Origin: Russula earlei
Lineage: Eukaryota > Basidiomycota > Agaricomycetes > Russulales > Russulaceae
Direction of reading: 5' to 3'
Assembly: GCA_025769875.1 (NCBI GenBank)
Contig: JAGFNK010000154.1
Location: 1 to 64,000, forward strand
Length of the DNA: 64,000 nucleotides
A program made the position numbers and the translations under genes. Positions 54,234 to 64,000 of the stretch are shown here, in pieces (the stretch's first letter is position 1; the number at the start of each line of letters is the position of its first letter). Below the pieces are notes generated by a model. The model was not told the DNA's origin. It did not search any database and saw nothing but the letters and a program-made list of their open reading frames with translations.

Positions 54234-54579
54234 TCACCTCTCCGTGCCTGCAGTTTTCATGATCGTGAGCTTTCCCGACGACGCGGCGTTCACCATCTGT
54301 TGTTCGACGGACTTGTTTATCTTGGCGCTGAGTGCCTGCATCATTATTCAGTCGGGTACGCAACAGAATGAGGCGAGGAAGAAGGGAAAAGAAGGAAGAG
54401 GAATGAATAAGACAGTCGAGCGGGGGGCCAACCTTGTGCAGGGAGGCCTGCTTGATGGCAGCTGCCTTCTTCGGGGCGACCGTGCGACGGCCCTTCTTCG
54501 GGTTGGCAGCTGCCTTGTGCGCATGTCGTGCATTGTTGGACGCCTTTGCTTGCAGGCCCTTCGTGCTTCCTTGGACCAT
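54234..54579 (-). CDS. Small basic DUF2462 (UPF0390-type) protein
   Basis: Two exons: 54579-54433 and 54335-54234, separated by a 97-bp GT..AG intron, giving 82 aa. The sequence starts MVQGSTKGLQAKASNNARHAHK, then NPKKGRRTVAPKKAAAIKQASLHK, and after the intron ALSAKINKSVEQQMVNAASSGKLTIMKT. This matches the DUF2462 layout: an N-terminal basic half (nucleolar-type Lys/Arg clusters) and a conserved C-terminal SGKLTIMK. The function of the family is not firmly known; homologues are small nucleolar or ribosome-biogenesis associated basic proteins. Its start codon lies 182 bp from the divergent NDUFA9 start, so a shared promoter is likely. Confidence 0.88.
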
Positions 54580-54761
54580 GGCGTGCAAGTCTTCAGTCAA
54601 CACCTGCGGTCAGTCGATAACGCCCGCACGAGCGACTGGAGATAGCCGGGGGTTAAGGTTGCGGGGACACCCGCGCGGGAGGCGACGAGCGCTCGACCTC
54701 GACGCAACGCAACCAAGAGCGAGAAGCTCCCCACCCACAGTCCTCCCCCTCCCCCTCCCAC
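54580..54761. promoter_or_regulatory. Divergent promoter between DUF2462 and NDUFA9 genes
   Basis: 182 bp between two start codons on opposite strands. It is CpG-rich on the left and a C/T tract (CCTCCCCCTCCCCCTCCC around 54741-54759) directly precedes the NDUFA9 start. No TATA box is visible. Confidence 0.6.
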
Positions 54762-56412
54762 ATGCACCTTTCTTCTGCGACATTCGTGCGGCTGCCGCGT
54801 GTGGCTGCACCCACCGGAAGGGTATTTTTCGCTCGCTTTGCCGCGCCGATGGATGCCCGACGCTGACTCGCCACCAAATGCCTTTTGCCGGCTCAGCGCG
54901 CCTTGCACGACTTGCTCGCCTTGCCCGAGCGGCCCCCGATCATCTCATATGGACCTTCTGGACGGAGTGCGGTGACGGGGCACGTCGCGACCGTCTTTGG
55001 TTGCACGGGCTTTCTCGGACGCTATCTTGTCTCTAAGCTCGGTGCGATCTGTCTCCCCTCTGCAGGGGCGACGCAGAACCCGCTAACCGTCGAGGCGCGC
55101 GCATACATAGCCAAGGCGGGCACGCAGGTCGTCATCCCCTACCGTGACGAAGACGAAAAGCGTCACCTGAAGGTCACCGGCGACCTCGGTCAGATCGTGC
55201 CGATGGTACGCCCCTCCCCTTGGCCGAGAGCCTGCGCTTATAACGCTCCTTGGAAAGGAATGGGACGCTCGCAACGAGGAACAGATCGCAGAATGCGTCC
55301 GGCATTCCGATATCGTATACAACCTCGTTGGCCGTGACTACGAGACAAAGTGTGTCTTGTTTGTTTTTTTTTTTTTTTCGCTGACGGTCAGCGCAATGCT
55401 GACTGCGCCGGCTTTCTCGAAGAAACTTCACTTTTGATGACGTGCACGTCAAAGGTGCTGGTCTCATTGCCAAAGTCTCTGCGAGTGTTGGCGTTCCTCG
55501 GCTAGTCCATGTATCCCACCTCAACGCCTCGTCAACGTCGACCTCCCAGTTCTATCGTTCCAAGGCCGACGGAGAGACGGCGGTCCGCCAAGCGTTCCCC
55601 GCTGCCACGGTCATTCGCCCCGGCCCGATGTATGGACACGAAGACAGGTTTCTCACTAATATGGCAGGTTTGTTCCCTTCCCTTTGGCCCTAATCTTTTT
55701 CACCGCCTATGAGTTCCACGATCAGTGTGGCCTATTTGGTGGAAGCTCAATGATGGTCAGACCAAGTGTCGTCCCATACACGTGCGCTTCGATTGCTTAT
55801 TTGCCCTCTACGCCCCGTTTATCTCCGACCGCAGGTGATGGACGTTGCCCAAGCCCTCTCGAACCTCATTGGAATGCCCGCCATCGCTCGCTCGCTCGCC
55901 CTCCCGGGCCCGTCAACGCTCACTTACGAGTATCTCCTCGAATTGGTCTCGACGCTCACGTACAACCCCCCTTCGCGCGCGCCGGTGGTTCCGAAACCGG
56001 TTGCCATCGCGCTTGCGCGTGCGGCACAGCGTATCTGGTGGCCAGCGCTCAGCCCGGACGAGGTCGAGCGTCGCTACATCGACGATGCGGAGACGCCGGG
56101 CGACTGGGAACTCGTGGGCGTCGAGCCAGATGAGATTGAGAACCACGCGATCACCTATGTGCGCCGCTATCGCTCCGCGTACGTTTCCCCGGGGGAGGGG
56201 AACCCTTTTCCTCTCCTCTCCTCTCCTCGCCTTGTCCGCTTACCGTTCTTGCCTTAGCGCGAATTATATCCGCCCCATTCTGGTCCCTCCAAGACCGGTA
56301 AGCCCTCTCCACCCCCCCAAATCTACCTTTATATGGGTCCCGTAACACGTGCCTGATGCGTTTGGCGTTGATGGTCCCCTCCACCTGCGGCCAGTTGACA
56401 GCTGAACAATAG
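54762..56412 (+). CDS. NADH:ubiquinone oxidoreductase 40-kDa subunit (NDUFA9)
   Basis: Accessory subunit of mitochondrial complex I with an SDR-like NADPH-binding fold, at the junction of the matrix and membrane arms. Exon 1 (54762-54821, MHLSSATFVRLPRVAAPTGR) is a mitochondrial presequence. Exon 2 starts at 54897 with RALHDLLALPERPPIISYGPSGRSAVTG and HVATVFGCTGFLGRYLVSKL (GxxGxxG Rossmann motif). Later exons give KAGTQVVIPYRDEDEKRHLKVTGDLGQIV, EWDARNEEQIAECVRHSDIVYNLVGRDYETK, a short exon at about 55729-55782 (VWPIWWKLNDGQTKCRPIH) and MDVAQALSNLI..LPGPSTLTYEYLLELVS. The end is either read-through to 56345, or a last intron (GTAAGC at 56297) joining to LTAEQ with stop 56410-56412; I chose the latter because both splice sites are good. 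Confidence 0.92.
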
Positions 56413-57391
56413 AAACGCCCCGTGAGCTCGGCGTAGAGAGCGCGCGTTACGAGGGAGAGTCAGGTGGTGAGGCAAACAGCGGGATCGGCCGTAGACTTTG
56501 ATATAAAAAGTTCTGAACCGAGCGAAAAACATATACACAAAAATTTCAACTCTTTACTCGGGACGTCATCGTCAGCGCGATCGTTTTGCGCCCATCCAAC
56601 CACTTAAAAACCCCAAGTAGCGGCGCACGGAGGCGCGAGGTCGATCTTTCCCCTGTTTTTTTTTGTTATTTTTCCTTGTCTTTTTTATCTTTTATTTTTT
56701 GGGAACCCCCGTGCGGCCGCCTGCGTCATACCTGGCGTGATGCGCCGACGCCCAAGACGCGCCCGCTCCCGATCATAGTTTTAGAGTTGACGCTCGCTCG
56801 GGCTCTTTCCCCGGGTTTCGAACGCCGCGGAAGAGGGTGGGGTGGGGGTGTGTATGTTTTTTTTTTTTCCCTTTTTTCTGTCGGTGAGAAAACCGTCGAT
56901 TTTTGCTTCCGTCCCGCCCTGGCTTTGGTGGACCCCCTGATCGGCGCGCGCAATTGATTGACTTTTGACCTGGTCCCGCTTCCGCCCCTTCCCGCGATCG
57001 CGTGTGATTATGATCATTAAAAGAGAGGGAAAAAAAAAAAAAAAAAAAAGTAAAAACGAGGGACAGTCGAGCAAAGGAGATACTAAAAACCAAATCCTAA
57101 AAGAAAAGACGTGATGACTCGTACAACATGCAGAAAACAAAAGGAGATAGAAAATAAAAGATATCGAAACAGCTTGGTACCGCCGGGGCCGTAAAAAAAA
57201 AAAACAAGAACGTCCAGAATTTGCCGATTCTGAAACTGTCCATCTCCCCGGCGCATGAGCGCTTAATGCACAAACTATAAAAGAGTTCCGCAACTGAGAC
57301 CGTGCTACCCGTACGCGCGAAAGCAAAGAAAAGAGAATTAAATAAAACAAGGACCTATCTTTGTTTTTGTCCTGACGTTCTATGCAAAAAC
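56413..57391. other. Intergenic stretch between convergent genes
   Basis: About 1 kb between the 3' ends of NDUFA9 and the Zn2Cys6 gene. It has several T and A homopolymer runs (56858-56869, 57030-57049, 57194-57205) that fit 3' untranslated and polyadenylation regions. No gene recognised. Confidence 0.55.
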
Positions 57392-60300
57392 TCAGAAGGT
57401 CGGCCCATCGACATACATTCCATTCCCGATCCTCGATTGTCCCTGTGCCTGCGGCTGCGCTTGTGATTGAACTTGCGGCGGTGGTGCCTGCCGCTGGGGT
57501 TGGGGCGAATGATGCGGATGTGTCGACGGATGGTGCTGCTGCCGTGCGACGACGGCGTTCGTCATGTGCGCAAAGTCCGACCGTCCCGCACGCGCGAGCG
57601 CAAAGAGGCGCCGAAGCTCCTGCGCCTGCTCGGCAGCCTCCTCATACGAGTATGAGTATTGCTCGAGGCCCTCAATGCAGTTCTGCACCTCTGGCCGCCC
57701 GAAGCGCGCGAGAAGAATGCCTGCGTAATTGCACGATACATGCATCACCGCCGGATCGAGTCGTAGGTAGCCGTTCTTCGTCAAAACTCCAGCCTGCGTG
57801 GTGAGAAAAAAAAAAAAAAAAAAAAGAATCGTGTATGAGATAAGACATGCATAAAATAATTAATGGGAGCGAACCAAACCGGCGATGCGCATCGCCCCAT
57901 GTAATGCCTCATCAACCACTTTTGTCTTGAGTTCTTCAATTTGTTGCTGTAGACCGCTACTGCCAGCTAGCGTGGTGCCCGAACCGACCCCAACGCTAGC
58001 GCTGAGCGGAGAACCCAAACTCTCACGGATGCCACGTTCATCCAGAGCATTGAACAGAATGATCCACATGATATGAAATGTTGCGTCACTCGCGCAAGCG
58101 GACACGGCAGACACAAAGTCCCACTCTGCGGCAAAGTCCGTCGGCACGCCAACGCGAGGTAGGTATTGTGCTCGCCATTCGTTAAGTTGGTGGATGATGA
58201 CGCGAAGAGCCTCGACAGGAACGCCCTCAGAGTCCGTCGTTGGGATCCAGAGGTTTTTTGACATGTGCCTTGATACGCGCGCGAGAGCGTGCGCAGCGCG
58301 ATAGTAGCCCTAGACATGTCAGCGTTACATCTTCGCGTATGTCATGTTACTCCGCGAGAGCATACCAAGAACTACGAAAAAGAGGGGGATCAGATAACCT
58401 TGAAGAGGGTTCGAAAATAAGGACCAGCCACACCTCCAGATGTTCTCGAGGATCTGGTTTAGTTTGTCCGTCTGACTCCATAGACACGGGATCGACGGTG
58501 TAGAAATCAACGTCATAATCCTCATCCTCGACCTGGGGCTTGCGACGGTAGTAGGCAGCACCGTACGCGTCCGACAGACACGCCATCCACCATGCGAAAA
58601 TCATCGTTCCACGGGCTTCGGGGTCTTGAATGTTGGAAATTACTGACTTGTGATTGATCTGCAGATAGGATATCGGTCAAAGGATGCTAGAGGGTGGGAG
58701 GACACCGTTCGCACCTGAAGGTCGAACAACTGCCGGATAGCAGACGTTAGCCAAAAGCCGCGAAAACCTAGGAGGATAGATGGATCAACACCAGAAGCTC
58801 TCGGACCAAATATACGCACTAACCGCTCGCATCTTCTGGTGACTCTGGCAACGAACGAGAGACGAGTCAATATCGCTGTGGGAAAGGCGGAGGGTAACAA
58901 AACGGGGACAACGTACGGCTCTGTAACGGCTCGATTAGAAGAGCAACCACGACATGCTCCGCCGCGGGCACACGGTGCACTTTAAGTGCCTCGGCGACCT
59001 CTCGCGCTCGTACAATGAGCATCTTGGCGAGACCGCTTTGGCGTGTTGGAGTGTTGAGCCGATCGGCGACGAGAAGAGGGTGCTCGGAGAATTTGGCACC
59101 CCATGCGACGACAGTTGCCATGAGTGCGGGATGCAATAGCTCCTCCGGACTCGCACCTGCGGCTGAGGAATTGTTGGCGTAGATGGATGGATACTGGGGC
59201 ACGTTCACGTTCAGGCGGGCGCGAAAGTGGGTCGGGTTGAGGAATGGGAGACGCGTATGTACGACCTGGAAGTAGACCTCGACAAGGTCGAGCGCAAATC
59301 TGACAATGGGCGGGGTATGGGACGCAGGTTAGCTTCCGGGCGAAGCGAGAGAACGGAGGAGGGTGGGGCGAGACATGGTGGAAAGACGCACTCTATGCGG
59401 AAATGCTCATCTTGGAACTTGTAGGCGAGTTCACCCCAGTCCTTCCACGGATTGTGACGGTATGAAGGCAATAGATAACCATTGACGTCGCTGAAATGGG
59501 AGAAGAAAGATGTAAGGTTAAAAGGGGCATGCCCTGAGGTCCGACGGCTTACTGTACTTGATCAGGAGGGGACAGGAGATATGCGAGTAAGTCTGTGAAA
59601 GTTGTGTTGCGTCTTACTGGAGGACCGAAGGTGGATCGGGGATAGCGAAACGAAGAGGATTGAGGAGAGGGGGGAGTGGAGGAGGAAAGGTAGGCCCTTG
59701 AGTTTTGTCAGAGTCATGCCGAGGGGACGGATGAGCATACGAACGGCTTCTCGGGGGTGGGGCTAAACAGGGAGGTGGGTGAGAAGCAACGTCGCTTGGA
59801 AGCAAATGAGAATAAGACGGAACGAAAGGGGAAACGATGACATGAGAGAATCAAAGAGCGTGTGAGGTGGTGACGCTGACCTTTGTGGGGTGGTTGCGGT
59901 GTATGCGCGAGGACGCCTGTTCACAGTCGAGATGCGTTTCTTCTCGCTGGTAGCCTGCTGTGCGTGGTGTCTAAACGGAGGGACATTGAGACCGCGATCA
60001 GGGGGAGAAGATATGGGGAACACGGACGTGCAAGGATAATTTTTTACCATACAATGCTGTGGATGGAGGTGAGAGAGTGTGTGGGCAGGTAGAGGAGTGA
60101 GGACATACTTGGCACTGAGGTGGGAGAGGGAGATGGTTGGCGGAGGACATGGAATGGGAAGGAGAGAAGGACGGACCTTTGATTGACCGGGTGGTTGATG
60201 GCATTTCACTTTCCTCTGTCTGATCGAGTGGAAGGAGGAGGAGGGACGAGGTGAAAGGGTGCTCTGAAACGAGAGAGCAGGTTATTTGCGCACCTACATG

Positions 60301-60415
60301 CGTCGCACGCGATATTCTGCTTTCTTGGTGGAGGGAGGGATTTGGCGAGTTCATGGATCTGATTCTGAACTGAGGGGGAGGGCAGGGCGAGGGCTGGATC
60401 GCAGGGGGGGAACAT
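57392..60415 (-). CDS. Zn2Cys6 fungal-specific transcription factor
   Basis: A multi-exon gene. Exon 1 (60415-60294) gives PPPRKQNIACDAC. Exon 2 (60219-60177) gives RQRKVKCHQPPGQSK, and two short exons complete C-X2-C-X6-C-X8-C-X2-C-X6-C with CQ and HCMVKNYPC. This binuclear zinc cluster binds DNA. Downstream exons include QQATSEKKRIS (about 59940), a Pro-rich segment (59805-59614), LLPSYRHNPWKDWGELAYKFQDEHFRIE (about 59475-59390), LDLVEVYFQVVHTRLPFLNPTHF (about 59290-59225) and NVPQYPSIYANNSS..LLHPALMATVVAWGAKFSEHPLLVADRL (59208-58910), the fungal_trans middle homology region. Later pieces are 58604-58430, 58264-57870 and 57784-57392, ending in a Gln/Pro/His-rich tail. Exon edges in the middle are approximate. 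The regulon is unknown; head-to-head with TOM22. Confidence 0.87.
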
Positions 60416-60656
60416 GGAGAGGGTAAGCGATGGGATGGCGAAGGAGAGGAGTATACTGACAGGGCTGGTGAGAAGAGGAGTCGGGAGGGGAGTGAGAGTG
60501 ATTATTCATTGTATGAGGAGTGCATGGCATGGCACGGCCTCGCCTGCTTCCCCGCCCCGCCCCGCCCTGAGTGCGCAACGAGCGTCAATCCCTCGGCTCC
60601 GAGGGTTCCACCACTCGACCAAACAAACCCACACACTCCTCTCACTCACTCACTCA
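60416..60656. promoter_or_regulatory. Divergent promoter between Zn2Cys6 gene and TOM22
   Basis: 241 bp between the two start codons, with a C-rich core (CCCCGCCCCGCCCCGCCC at 60553-60570) and a CACT repeat just before the TOM22 start (60641-60656). No TATA box. Confidence 0.55.
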
Positions 60657-61181
60657 ATGGTCAAAGTAGAGATCGTTGACGAAAAGGACCAAGAGGCTCA
60701 CTCCTCTCCCTATGCCTCTCCCGCATCCTCTCCCACCTCTTCGTCCCTCTCCCTCTCCTCCGTCGACTCGGACTCCCCCGTAGACGAGTCCCTCCTTGAC
60801 CGTCTCACCGCTCTCAAGGACATCGTCCCCCCCACAACACGTCACTCCCTCATCTCCAATCTCTCAAAAACCGCCTCCTTCTTCTACCGCACAACAAAAT
60901 TCGCCGGAAACGTCATATGGGTAGTCACAACATCCGCCCTTCTCATCGGCCTCCCTCTCGCCCTCATTCTCGAGGATGAGGCAAAGGTCGTCGCCCAGGA
61001 GAACGAGATGCTCGCTCAGCAGCACGGTGCTCAGCAGGTTCGTCCTCTCTTTCCTCGCGGTTTTCTCTCCCAGTCACCCCCCTTTCAGATGGTCTCTGGC
61101 AACTCGTTATACCCTCCCTCATCCAACGCCCCCAAGCAAAGTGGCCAGCAGGGGCAGGGTCTCGTCCCACCAGGATTTTGA
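60657..61181 (+). CDS. TOM22: Mitochondrial import receptor subunit Tom22
   Basis: Central receptor and organiser of the TOM complex in the mitochondrial outer membrane, with the N-terminus in the cytosol. Two exons, 60657-61037 and 61089-61181, give 157 aa; the 51-bp intron stays in frame, so retention would add 17 residues. The N-terminus MVKVEIVDEKDQEAHSS is acidic, followed by a Ser-rich stretch and ESLLDRLTALKDIVPPTTRHSL. The hallmark FAGNVIWVVTTSALLIGLPLALILEDEAK is one transmembrane segment (about residues 86-106) with the conserved Pro, then VVAQENEMLAQQHGAQQ and the conserved end QGLVPPGF. The match to fungal Tom22 is clear along the second half. Confidence 0.95.
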   Translation: MVKVEIVDEKDQEAHSSPYASPASSPTSSSLSLSSVDSDSPVDESLLDRLTALKDIVPPTTRHSLISNLSKTASFFYRTTKFAGNVIWVVTTSALLIGLPLALILEDEAKVVAQENEMLAQQHGAQQVRPLFPRGFLSQSPPFQMVSGNSLYPPSSNAPKQSGQQGQGLVPPGF

Positions 61182-61940
61182 TCATTCGATCTCCATACTA
61201 TACTACTATACAATCACTGTCATGCCTTGCCCTTTGCACTATCAAAAACGTGACATGTCCTTTCGCGCCCCTAACTCCGTGTGCCGCAAAGACGTATTAC
61301 CACCGCTCTCGCCTTAGGGGCGAGATGGAGGTAGAGAACGTTACGTACATCGTCTGATCTGATGGAGTGCCCAGAACTGACGAACCCCAATACTAACTCG
61401 TTTCACCCTAGCAAAACGAAATGTGAATTTCGTCCTAGGATATTAAACTCTAATCATGTCCCGCCAACTGCGATTGCTGACCGCCCCTCAAATCATGGCA
61501 TGCATGTCATGATGCCACGCATCAGTTACAGTTAATTTACTCGCCTCGCGTGTCGGCCCGTCTGGGCCCCTCACCAGTCTCCGTGCAAAGATCTCGAGGA
61601 CCCCTATGGGCGGCTCGACATTACGTAGTCTGAGAGCACGTTGTCACGGCCAGGCCGATCATGCACTCCAGTGCTTTTATTGGAAGATTCGTGAATGTTC
61701 ACGGTGATATGAACTCAAGGCTTTCAGAATCCATCACTGACAAAGAGTATTGTCTCTTCTCGAGTCCCATACATAGCCGATTCCTTTAAAGCCTTGAAGC
61801 CCACTCTAGATCTCGTTCCCCGTCTCGTCTTCTCTCTGTCGAAACTTGCTATCTTTCACATCCTGACCCTTTAAATACCTTTCTTCCTCTCTCCTGCACC
61901 TCTTCGCAGGAAGAAGCTTCCCATCTTTCGACCATTAACG
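61182..61940. other. Intergenic stretch and upstream region of the orphan gene
   Basis: No gene recognised. A TATA-like TTTAAATACC lies near 61870 within a C/T-rich stretch (61800-61935) that directly precedes the next start codon. Confidence 0.5.
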
Positions 61941-62999
61941 ATGAGCTCCATTCCGACTAACGACGCCTCTCTTCCTGCCAACGCTAATCCTCATCCATCA
62001 CTGTCCCTCACCCCTCGCCAGTACCACCCGCAACACACCGCGATTCCAACTCTCTCCCATGGCTCACTCTTAAGCCATGTTCTGGGAAACTTCTCTGTTG
62101 ATGCTCCTGTCGTCTCGCCCCCTGAAATCCCTTCATCTAGCAGTACCCTTGTCCACCGTGTGAACTCCCCTGCCCGCCGTCACCTGAAGCGCCGGCCAAG
62201 GTATCACGTTATGCCAGGGGACCGGACAATCCAGCAGTTCCCCATTCAGGTTTCCGCCCGCAACACGCTCCCACCAGCCACCCCGATCCTTGATGGGTCA
62301 TACGCCCTCTTTAGCCATCCCCTGTCATCCGCTGATACCACTGTCGCCCCTTCAAGCTCCGCCATGTTCCGTAGTGGAATGCCAAGGTACACCTTCAGGC
62401 CGGATGCGATCTCTCAGGTATCTTCTCACACGGTCGATTTCAACACACCTGCGCCCGCGCCTCCACGACCCTTCGGCCAACCAGCCATCGCTCCTCAGCT
62501 GCCATTCGACCAAGGCGCGTCCCAAAACGCATGCGCCCTCCTGACCTATTCCGCCCCATCCGTACCTGCCAGCGGCTCACACTCCGTCCTCGTTCAGACC
62601 GTTCCCGCCGCCATGACGTCGGGACCGGCCATGGCGCCGACATCGGCGCCGGCCCCGCTCACCTGGACAGGCGCCGTGAACGCACCGGGATCGTCGTCCT
62701 CGACTGACGGCACGCTCGTGCCCGTCGTGCGCCCTTGGGTCGTCGCGGACGCGACCGCACCCGCCGCCGATGCTGCCGCGGCTCCCTCGACCGCGCGTGC
62801 AGGGCCAGAGTCGGCGCGCGCGTCCCGTTCCCGGTGCTCGTGCTGCAAGCGCGTGCACCCGCTCGTTCGCGTGGACAATACCGTCGAGTGGGTCCGACCG
62901 GACGTGATGAAAATGGTTCTCTGGTTCAACTGGTCGTCCGACGCGGAGGCTGAGGCGCTCGTGTCCTGGGAGCCTCGGGCCCGAGGCACATCATGTTAA
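61941..62999 (+). CDS. Orphan Pro/Ser/Ala-rich protein
   Basis: A single uninterrupted 352-aa frame that I do not recognise. The start ATG (AACGATGAG) follows a pyrimidine-rich leader with a TATA-like box about 70 bp upstream. Residues 1-270 are low complexity (Pro, Ser, Ala, Thr), with one basic patch PARRHLKRRPRYHV near 80. The last ~60 residues differ: a Cys/basic motif SRCSCCKRVHPLVRVDNTVEW, then WFNWSSDAEAEALVSWEPRA. The long open frame, codon composition like its neighbours and a sensible leader argue for a real gene, probably lineage-specific. No signal peptide or membrane segment is seen. It might bind nucleic acid or metal through the CSCC patch, but this is speculation. Confidence 0.65.
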   Translation: MSSIPTNDASLPANANPHPSLSLTPRQYHPQHTAIPTLSHGSLLSHVLGNFSVDAPVVSPPEIPSSSSTLVHRVNSPARRHLKRRPRYHVMPGDRTIQQFPIQVSARNTLPPATPILDGSYALFSHPLSSADTTVAPSSSAMFRSGMPRYTFRPDAISQVSSHTVDFNTPAPAPPRPFGQPAIAPQLPFDQGASQNACALLTYSAPSVPASGSHSVLVQTVPAAMTSGPAMAPTSAPAPLTWTGAVNAPGSSSSTDGTLVPVVRPWVVADATAPAADAAAAPSTARAGPESARASRSRCSCCKRVHPLVRVDNTVEWVRPDVMKMVLWFNWSSDAEAEALVSWEPRARGTSC

Positions 63000-64000
63000 G
63001 CAGCCCGTCCGGTCCGCGGGATACAAAACCTGATCGCGGATGCCGTACTGTTCCGTTCCGTTCCGTTCCATTTCAATTGTTTTGTCTCGTATTTTGGCTT
63101 GTTCTATGGCTGTGCCGTCGGTTTATTTTAAGTTTCGTCGGAGGGGGTAAGTATAGTAGACGTATCTTATCGATGACGATGACGTGTCATGTCGCGTTTC
63201 AGGGCTGTCGTTGTGTTGTCATCCAACTTGGGGACAGACGCCTCACGTATTTATGAGAGATATAATATATTGTTCTATGTATTTATAAAGATCGGCGACA
63301 GGCCTACTGCGAGGTTCAACGATGATTGCAAGTTCTTCCCTCCGCGAAGGGTTGCGAAGGGAATGTATCCAACCCGCTGGGTTGTCGTGGATTACCTCAG
63401 CCAACGGTCTTCTCATGGGCGTGGGCGTGGGTAACCACTTTGCGCCAATCCGTCCGCGCTTGCCCTCCAACAGCGCGCTCAAACCCAAACTCGCCCCCCC
63501 CCCCGTCCGTGAGGCACCGACACAAACAAGCCGGTGGTGGTCAGCAACACGCATGCTTCCCCTGGCGCCATTTTGTGCCGGAAGGCCCCAAATCGCCGAC
63601 CCGCAGTCCTCCCCCTCCGGTGAGCGATCATCATCATCATCGCCATCGATCTGGTCTCTCTCGGCTCGGCCGCTCACGCCGTCCGCCAGGGATGGGTGAA
63701 AGGAAAGGTGGGGTTGACAAACCGGGCGGTGGACGTTGTGGCCGCCGCGCAAGGCGACGATCAAAGTCAGAAATGAACGTCATGGCCAAAACACGTGAAC
63801 GGTCGGCACCGCGATCAAGATGAATGAAGACCTTCATCCGTCGCATCGCGATGCTCGATCCCTACGCTTATAGATAACCGCCAACTCCGCAAAATTTTCC
63901 TCCGGGTGCTTCTCCCGGCGGCACATGACAGTCGGTCGTCTCGCTCTCAGGGGAACGTCCGTACCCGTCGAATAATACGGTTAACCCCATAGGGGGTCCG
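63000..64000. other. 3' flank of the orphan gene, no recognisable gene
   Basis: Contains a short (TTCCG)4 tract at 63051-63070. Overlapping open frames on both strands at 63243-63846 have no known motif. Confidence 0.5.

Overview
The window looks like nuclear DNA of a filamentous basidiomycete, probably an Agaricomycete. The evidence is short spliceosomal introns (about 50-100 bp, GT..AG), compact GC-rich genes, a Bzz1 homologue with an F-BAR, C1 and two SH3 domains, a Zn2Cys6 regulator, and a dense cluster of Ty1/copia LTR retrotransposons with fungal-type half-tRNA primer sites. No bacterial or viral genome features were seen.

The window falls into two parts. Positions 1-36836 are almost entirely transposons stacked inside one another. 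Copia element 1 (1-5144, minus) is cut by the window edge. Copia element 3 (about 5466-21108, minus) is an old host that received three insertions, each with a 5-bp target duplication: full-length copia element 2 (6267-12113, plus), copia element 4 (12503-18428, minus) and a solo LTR (18639-19466). Element 4 itself carries two solo LTRs. After a poorly resolved stretch with a decayed Myb/SANT-like gene, nested solo LTRs and tandem repeats (21109-26817) comes copia element 5 (26818-36836, minus). It is a CpG-decayed relative of element 2 and is broken by a Tc1/mariner-like TIR element (itself holding a solo LTR), a pogo-like TIR element, a truncated LTR and a 295-bp LTR that contains a complete tRNA-like gene.

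Positions 36842-64000 are ordinary gene territory, with boundaries here reconstructed by splicing: a secreted RlpA-like double-psi beta-barrel protein (minus), BZZ1 (plus), the CCR4-NOT deadenylase CAF1/POP2 (minus), a CENP-B-type HTH protein (plus), a DUF2462 small basic protein (minus) divergent from complex I subunit NDUFA9 (plus), a Zn2Cys6 transcription factor (minus) divergent from TOM22 (plus), and an orphan Pro/Ser-rich protein (plus). These are housekeeping or regulatory genes and do not form an evident cluster.

The most notable observations are the tRNA gene inside an LTR, the use of two different methionine tRNAs as half-tRNA primers by neighbouring copia families, the resolvable insertion stack, six same-direction one-base insertions in an otherwise young element, and CpG-targeted decay of the older copies.
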